From: Brevibacillus sp.
Lineage (GTDB): Bacteria > Bacillota > Bacilli > Brevibacillales > Brevibacillaceae
Length of the DNA: 10,310 bases
Reading direction: 5' to 3'
NCBI GenBank assembly: GCA_029240815.1
Contig: JARDZO010000207.1
Coordinates: 1-10,310, forward strand
Shown: in pieces, positions 6,901 through 10,310 of the stretch
Layout of the letters: each line of letters opens with the position of its first letter
Position numbering within the stretch: position 1 is the stretch's first letter
Position numbers and translations under genes: made by a program
Notes under the pieces: model-generated
Databases searched by the model: none
The model's input: the letters and a program-made list of their open reading frames with translations, nothing else
Told to the model about the DNA's origin: nothing

Positions 6901-8208
6901 CTACTTGTTCGTGATAGCTTCCTGAATCCGGTGCTCGAGTGAGGCGAGAGGCACTGTCTGTTCTGTGCCTTCTTTCATGTCGCGCAAGACAACATTCTCA
7001 CTCTCCACTTCGTTCTCCCCATAGATCAACACAAACGGTATTTGCTCTTTATTGGCGTAATCGAGGGCTTTTTTCAACCTGCGTCCTGCCAGCTCCAGCT
7101 CGGTCTTGATCCCACGGCCACGTAGCCGATTGGCCAATCCCAGACTAAGCGCTTCTGTCCCTAATGGCACCACCAGAACATCTACAGATCGCTCGTCATT
7201 CTCGATTTTACGCATCGACAGGGCGGTGAGGATCACATCCAGACCAAATGATATGCCGACTGCCGGATACTCTCTCCCGTCCCCCAGAAACTGACCGATG
7301 ATCTGATCGTAGCGTCCGCCACTGCCAATGCTTGAGGGTATGCTCTGATCCTGTAAAAAGATCTCGTAAACCGTTCCCGTGTAAATGCCTAGCCCCCGCG
7401 CGAGGAAGGGAGTAAAGCGAACTTCTCCTGTCACAGCTGCCCCTTGTACATAGGCGAAAAACTGTTCGAGCTCCCGAATCCCCTGCTGCACCAGCGGCGA
7501 TGAAAAGCGTTCCGCCAGCCGCTCCAGCGTCGTCTCTCCTTCCTGCAAAAAGGCCACGATGGCTGTGATCAGCGATTCCTCCACATTTCGCTCTCGCAAG
7601 TCATCCCTCACGCCAGCTACGCCGATCTTTTCCAGCTTGTCGAGCGAGAGCATGACGTCACCTGCCCGATCCTCAGGAATTCCCAGCTCCTGTAAAATGC
7701 CAGACAGCAGCTTGCGGTTATTTACCTCGATGTAGACGTCCAACCCCAGTCGCTCAAAAGCTGTAAAGGCCATACTAATCAGCTCCGCCTCTGCGAGCAT
7801 GGAAGAGGAGCCGACGATGTCGACGTCGCACTGGACAAACTCGCGAAATCTGCCAGGTTTGACCGGTCCATCGCGAAATACTTTTCCGATCTCATAGCGC
7901 TTGAATGGCAATCGCATCTCCGGGTTCATCCCGACAACCTTTGCCAGCGGAACAGTCAAGTCGTAGCGCAGTGCCAACTCCCTCTCCCCCTGATCACTCA
8001 GCCGGTATACTTCTTTCAGAATCTCCGCACCCCCACCGTACTTGGAGGCGAGCAGCTCGAAAACCGATAGCATGGGCGTCTCCAGAGGCTTGCAGCCGTA
8101 AGCTTCAAAAACCTCCTCGAGCGTTCTGCGTATGCGGTTGCGAATCATCTGCTCTTCTGGCATAAAATCTTTCGTGCCTTTGACGTTCTTCAATATGTTG
8201 TTCTCCAT
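6901..8208 (-). CDS. hisS: Histidyl-tRNA synthetase, second (HisS2-like) type
   Basis: This class II synthetase charges tRNA-His with histidine using ATP in the cytosol. The 435 residues show KGTKDFMPEEQ at 10-20, motif 1 around 37-47 (YGCKPLETP), motif 2 around 103-133 (KRYEIGKVFRDG, then GRFREF), GSGGRYD at 295-301, motif 3 (GISFGLDV) at 318-325, and an anticodon-binding domain from about 343. It differs from the usual Bacillus HisS: the class-specific RGLDYY is RGLGIY at 271-276, and LRYDLTVP replaces LRPEGT. Both choices recall the archaeal/eukaryotic and Bacillus cereus HisS2 style. The Arg and the last Tyr of that motif are kept, and the tRNA-binding domain is present, so it is probably an active enzyme and not the HisZ regulatory paralogue. 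The ATG has GAAGGGGTG seven bases upstream. A terminator-bearing leader precedes it and two M1 peptidase genes follow. Confidence 0.93.
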   Translation of the reverse strand: MENNILKNVKGTKDFMPEEQMIRNRIRRTLEEVFEAYGCKPLETPMLSVFELLASKYGGGAEILKEVYRLSDQGERELALRYDLTVPLAKVVGMNPEMRLPFKRYEIGKVFRDGPVKPGRFREFVQCDVDIVGSSSMLAEAELISMAFTAFERLGLDVYIEVNNRKLLSGILQELGIPEDRAGDVMLSLDKLEKIGVAGVRDDLRERNVEESLITAIVAFLQEGETTLERLAERFSSPLVQQGIRELEQFFAYVQGAAVTGEVRFTPFLARGLGIYTGTVYEIFLQDQSIPSSIGSGGRYDQIIGQFLGDGREYPAVGISFGLDVILTALSMRKIENDERSVDVLVVPLGTEALSLGLANRLRGRGIKTELELAGRRLKKALDYANKEQIPFVLIYGENEVESENVVLRDMKEGTEQTVPLASLEHRIQEAITNK

Positions 8209-8244
8209 GGTAAAGCACCCCTTCTTCGTTTGATTATGAAATAC

Positions 8245-8284
8245 AAAAAAGCCATGCGCGGCGACAAGGTGCCCGCATGGCTTT
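8245..8284 (-). terminator. Leader terminator (attenuator) upstream of hisS
   Basis: An 11-bp perfect stem (8284-8274 with 8258-8248, containing GCCATGCG) has a 15-base loop and ends in TTTTTT. It lies 37 bases before the hisS ATG. pbuG has its own terminator at 8502-8536 and a candidate promoter lies between the two, so this one sits within the hisS leader and should act as an attenuator. The loop contains GCACCT, which can pair with AGGTGC of the upstream hairpin. Confidence 0.85.
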
Positions 8285-8293
8285 CATTCACCA

Positions 8294-8331
8294 CCGCAGG
8301 CACAAAGCACAAGAAGCGCTTGCACCTGCGG
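8294..8331 (-). promoter_or_regulatory. Pre-terminator hairpin in the hisS leader
   Basis: CCGCAGG (8331-8325) pairs perfectly with CCTGCGG (8300-8294), enclosing a GC-rich interior with further partial pairing. Immediately 3', GTGGTGAATG (8294-8285) can instead pair with the His codons CATCACCAC (8371-8363), nine pairs with one bulged base, and it adjoins the terminator stem. These mutually placed segments suggest alternative folding. The exact switch is not established. Confidence 0.5.
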
Positions 8332-8356
8332 AAAAATTCCCGAAGATACAAACGCT

Positions 8357-8410
8357 CTAGCCGTGGTGATGCTGTTGAAGGAATACGTATTGACCGGTCA
8401 AAAGGACCAT
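8357..8410 (-). CDS. Candidate histidine leader peptide upstream of hisS
   Basis: A short frame within the hisS leader ends with CAT CAC CAC GGC TAG, i.e. His-His-His-Gly-stop. From the ATG at 8410 it has 17 codons. From the TTG at 8401 it has 14. A GGGGG run (8415-8411) abuts the ATG but lies nine bases before the TTG, so the TTG may be the true start. Three adjacent His codons at the end of a minigene in front of a histidyl-tRNA synthetase and a terminator fit ribosome-mediated attenuation, as in enteric his leaders. No canonical T-box sequence is present. The frame lies downstream of the candidate promoter -10 at 8437-8432, as required. Confidence 0.45.
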   Translation of the reverse strand: MVLLTGQYVFLQQHHHG

Positions 8411-8431
8411 CCCCCAGAAAAGATTTTTCCT

Positions 8432-8461
8432 ATCATACCGCAGAAGGCTATACCAATGCAA
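8432..8461 (-). promoter_or_regulatory. Candidate promoter of the hisS leader
   Basis: A good -10 TATGAT (8437-8432) has a weak -35 TTGCAT (8461-8456, three of six consensus) at an 18-base spacing. It would start transcription near 8425 and give a leader of about 217 bases. The strong pbuG terminator just upstream makes a separate promoter here necessary, which supports the call despite the weak -35. Confidence 0.45.
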
Positions 8462-8501
8462 GACAGGTAATGGCCTCCGGTGTCTTTTCCGATCGTTCAA
8501 C

Positions 8502-8536
8502 AAAAAACGGCCTCCGCCCAAAAGGCAGGAAGCCGT
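8502..8536 (-). terminator. Intrinsic terminator after pbuG
   Basis: A GC-rich stem (ACGGCTTCC with GGAGGCCGT, nine pairs including one wobble, plus an inner GCC/GGC) is followed by TTTTTT on the minus strand, 15 bases past the pbuG stop. Confidence 0.9.
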
Positions 8537-8550
8537 CAAACGAGTTGATC

Positions 8551-9924
8551 CTATTCGCGGAGCCAGATGAAGTAGGCCAGGAAGACGAAGAACAACACGT
8601 ACATAGCCGGATGAACCTCGCGCGCTTTTCCTTTCAGCACTTTTACAATTGGATACACGATAAAGCCGGAAGCCAGACCAGTCGCAATACTGTAGGTCAA
8701 AGGCATCATCAGGATCGTCAAGAATGCAGGGAAAGCTTCGTCCATCTCATTCCAGGCGATTTGCGTGATGTGCGATGCCATCAGTACCCCTACCAGAATC
8801 AGAGCAGGAGCAGTAACGGCCGGTGTGACAATCGCCAGAAGAGGCGAGAAGAACAGTGCCAGGATAAACATGACCCCGGTGACCAGCGCAGTAAAGCCGG
8901 AACGTCCGCCTGCTGCTACCCCTGCAGTCGACTCAACATAAGCTGTCGTCGTAGAAGTACCGAGTACAGCACCTGCCATACCCGCGATCGCATCAGACGA
9001 GAACGCGCTGCCCGGACGAGGAAGCTTGCCATCTTTCAACAGTCCAGCTTGGCTGGCAACACCCAGCAATGTTCCTGTAGCGTCAAAGAAGTCGACGAAC
9101 AGGAAGGTCAGCACTACGATCAGCATTTTCACACTGAACAAGGCGGAAAAATCGCCAAGGTATTGGAATGCTGCACCAAAAGTCGGTGCCAGGCTTGGTG
9201 GTGCAGAGACAACTTTCTCAGGCAGGCCAACCAACCCAAAAATCATCCCAGCAACTGCTGTAACGACCATACCGATGAAGATCGCCGCATTCACTTTGCG
9301 TGCCATCAGAACAACGGTAACGAGAAGACCAAAAACAGCGAGCAATGCATTTTTCGCAGCCAGAATTTCCTCTGGCTTCATTCCTTCATGATAAAAAGTA
9401 AAATGGCCGAGAGCCACAAAAGTCGCTTCATTTGCTACAACAATACCTGCATTTTTCAAACCAATAAAGGCGATAAACAAACCAATACCTGCAGATACTG
9501 CGTATTTCAATCCCTTTGGAATCGCGTTGATGATCGCCTCACGAACACCCGTCAGCGACAGGATGAGGAAGATCGTACACGAGAGGAATACCCCTGCCAG
9601 TGCTTGTTGCCAAGGAATTTGCATGGTCAACACAACGGTATAGGTGAAGAACGCATTCAATCCCATACCCGGCGCCTGTCCGATTGGCAAACGTCCGATG
9701 AACGCCATCAGCAAGGTACCGATCGCTGCTGCCAGCGCTGTTGCCGTAAATACAGCACCAAACTCAGGATAGTTTGCTTTCAGATCAGGTGGCAAATCAG
9801 CACCGCTGAGCATGAATGGATTCACTGCCAGAATGTATGCCATTGCCAAAAACGTGGTGATACCCGCGATAATCTCGCGACGGTAGCTGGTGCCTAGTTT
9901 GTCAAACTCAAAATACTTGCGCAC
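8551..9924 (-). CDS. pbuG: Guanine/hypoxanthine permease (AzgA/PbuG-type NCS2 transporter)
   Basis: An integral membrane symporter that imports purine bases for salvage, of 457 residues, normal for AzgA/PbuG proteins. A dozen or more hydrophobic segments are visible. Family blocks are GITTFLAMAY at 21-30, GQAPGMGLNAFF at 82-93, DFFDATGTL at 278-286 and the signature GTSTTTAYVESTAG at 322-335. The start is GTG at 9924 with a GGGGGG run about nine bases upstream. It is preceded by a guanine-type riboswitch, a terminator and a PurR-controlled promoter, which strongly supports a purine-base substrate. It lies directly downstream of guaA and is closed by its own terminator. Guanine versus hypoxanthine preference cannot be read from sequence. 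Confidence 0.95.
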   Translation of the reverse strand: MRKYFEFDKLGTSYRREIIAGITTFLAMAYILAVNPFMLSGADLPPDLKANYPEFGAVFTATALAAAIGTLLMAFIGRLPIGQAPGMGLNAFFTYTVVLTMQIPWQQALAGVFLSCTIFLILSLTGVREAIINAIPKGLKYAVSAGIGLFIAFIGLKNAGIVVANEATFVALGHFTFYHEGMKPEEILAAKNALLAVFGLLVTVVLMARKVNAAIFIGMVVTAVAGMIFGLVGLPEKVVSAPPSLAPTFGAAFQYLGDFSALFSVKMLIVVLTFLFVDFFDATGTLLGVASQAGLLKDGKLPRPGSAFSSDAIAGMAGAVLGTSTTTAYVESTAGVAAGGRSGFTALVTGVMFILALFFSPLLAIVTPAVTAPALILVGVLMASHITQIAWNEMDEAFPAFLTILMMPLTYSIATGLASGFIVYPIVKVLKGKAREVHPAMYVLFFVFLAYFIWLRE

Positions 9925-9957
9925 CGATAGTTCCCCCCAAATTTTCGTTGTGGCAAT

Positions 9958-9993
9958 AAAAAAGGCCGTAGCGTATTTCTACGCCTGGCCTTT
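9958..9993 (-). terminator. Riboswitch expression-platform terminator upstream of pbuG
   Basis: An outer stem AAAGGCC/GGCCTTT and an inner stem GCGTA/TACGC with a GAAA loop (minus strand) are followed by TTTTTT, 34 bases before the pbuG start. Its 5' arm carries GCCAGG (9989-9984), exactly complementary to CCTGGC (10069-10064) at the 3' side of the aptamer. Ligand-free RNA could therefore form an antiterminator, while ligand-bound RNA would terminate. Confidence 0.9.
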
Positions 9994-10056
9994 AAACAAA
10001 ACATTCCGGGAACAATTTCGATAATAATAACAATTAACTCATCCCGTTGACATTTT

Positions 10057-10125
10057 GTTCGTAGCCAGGTCGTTAATGGCGACCTCGTAGAAACTCTTGA
10101 GCCATATTCTCAAGAATATACGAAC
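10057..10125 (-). ncRNA. Purine (guanine-type) riboswitch aptamer
   Basis: The three-way junction is clear. P1 is GTTCGTA/TACGAAC (seven pairs), P2 is CTTGAG/CTCAAG closed by loop AATATGG, J2/3 contains TTTCTAC, and P3 is AGGTCG/CGACCT closed by CCATTAA. Aligned to B. subtilis xpt, the ligand contacts U22, U47 and U51 are kept. The specificity base 74 is C (10064), which predicts guanine/hypoxanthine rather than adenine. Departures from the common form are G for C at the base of P3 (a G-G mismatch), G for A at position 73, and CCATTAA instead of CCGTAAA in L3. It controls pbuG through the terminator at 9958-9993, and ligand should switch expression off. Confidence 0.95.
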
Positions 10126-10153
10126 CTTCTTATATTACCTGTTCACATTCAGA

Positions 10154-10182
10154 AGTGTATCAGGTGACATAGGGAATGTCAA
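10154..10182 (-). promoter_or_regulatory. Sigma-A promoter of pbuG
   Basis: A perfect -35 TTGACA (10182-10177), a 17-base spacer and a -10 TACACT (10159-10154). Transcription should start near 10147, about 20 bases before the aptamer. The -10 hexamer and the PurR-box placement are the same as at purE. Confidence 0.88.
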
Positions 10183-10185
10183 CGA

Positions 10186-10229
10186 AAATACGAACATTAA
10201 TTTTTTACCACTCGATAACATCCGGAATT
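10186..10229. promoter_or_regulatory. PurR box pair upstream of pbuG
   Basis: The plus-strand box 10186-10198 matches AWWWCCGAACWWT at 12 of 13. The inverted box 10217-10229 matches at 10 of 13. The two cores are 26 bases apart, very close to the 27 seen at purE. The first box lies three bases from the -35. pbuG belongs to the PurR regulon in B. subtilis, so this placement is expected. Confidence 0.7.
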
Positions 10230-10277
10230 TAGTGATTAGTTGAATTTGCTCACTCAATTTTCGTCTTTTTAGTTACT

Positions 10278-10310
10278 CTATTCCCACTCAATCGTTGCTG
10301 GTGGCTTGGA
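10278..10310 (-). CDS. guaA: GMP synthase, C-terminal end (runs off the window edge)
   Basis: The last ten codons read SKPPATIEWE then TAG. The ending KPPATIEWE is the near-invariant C terminus of glutamine-hydrolysing GMP synthase, which aminates XMP to GMP. Only this tail is visible. The neighbouring purine transporter and PurR-controlled units support the call. I see no convincing terminator between its stop and the pbuG promoter; only a weak five-pair hairpin (AGTGA/TCACT) lies about 25-50 bases past the stop. Confidence 0.9.
   Translation of the reverse strand, partial: SKPPATIEWE

Noticed and set aside
8245..8331. T-box riboswitch for hisS
   Set aside because: The only T-box-like stretch is GGTGGTGAATG. 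It lacks ACCGCG, and its TGGT would not match the CCCA end expected of tRNA-His. No stem I landmarks were found.
8230..9897. A 555-codon open frame on the plus strand, antisense to pbuG and hisS leader
   Set aside because: It is rich in Arg, Gln, His and Cys with no domain pattern. It runs through the pbuG terminator and the hisS leader structures, and lies opposite a clearly real transporter gene. It is a codon-bias shadow.
1..10310. CRISPR arrays, tRNA or rRNA genes, insertion sequences, phage genes, defence systems
   Set aside because: I found no regularly spaced repeats, tRNA-like cloverleafs, transposase or integrase motifs, or defence domains on either strand.

Overview
The window looks chromosomal and comes from a low-to-mid GC Firmicute, most likely Brevibacillus or a close Paenibacillaceae relative. 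That assignment is inferred from protein style, strong GGAGG-type ribosome binding sites, intrinsic terminators, PurR-type boxes, a purine riboswitch and the order guaA, pbuG, ..., purE, purK, purB. No database search was run. Every confident gene lies on the minus strand, so transcription runs from high to low coordinates.

Region by region, in the direction of transcription: (1) 10278-10310 is the last ten codons of guaA (GMP synthase). (2) 10126-10277 holds a PurR box pair and a strong sigma-A promoter. It is followed by a guanine-type purine riboswitch (10057-10125) with an intrinsic terminator as expression platform (9958-9993), controlling pbuG (guanine/hypoxanthine permease, 8551-9924), which ends at its own terminator (8502-8536). 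(3) 8209-8500 is a long leader for a second-type histidyl-tRNA synthetase (6901-8208). It has a candidate promoter, a very short frame ending in three histidine codons, a hairpin and a strong terminator just upstream of the gene, which is the layout of an amino-acid attenuator. (4) Two tandem paralogous M1 metallopeptidase genes follow closely. The first (5324-6853) has an intact signal peptide. The second (3765-5240) has its signal peptide cut off by an in-frame TAG at 5241-5243. (5) A second PurR-box/promoter unit drives purE-purK-purB, three genes overlapping by ATGA, ending at a perfect hairpin terminator (576-606). (6) 20-575 has no confident gene. It contains two striking inverted repeats and a 52-codon frame with an excellent ribosome binding site that begins Met-Leu-Trp-Trp-Trp. 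A further gene may begin at 19 and run off the edge.

Functionally the window is a purine module. PurE, PurK and PurB perform de novo steps toward AICAR and AMP, GuaA makes GMP, and PbuG salvages guanine and hypoxanthine. Two identically organised PurR-box/promoter units tie purE and pbuG together, and pbuG has added riboswitch control. Embedded in it is a probable histidyl-tRNA synthetase/M1 peptidase transcription unit with its own leader. The points most worth a second look are the His-codon leader, the TAG that separates the signal peptide from the second peptidase, the Trp-run frame on a 16-bp inverted repeat in the gap after purB, and the riboswitch's unusual junction bases that coincide with its predicted antiterminator.
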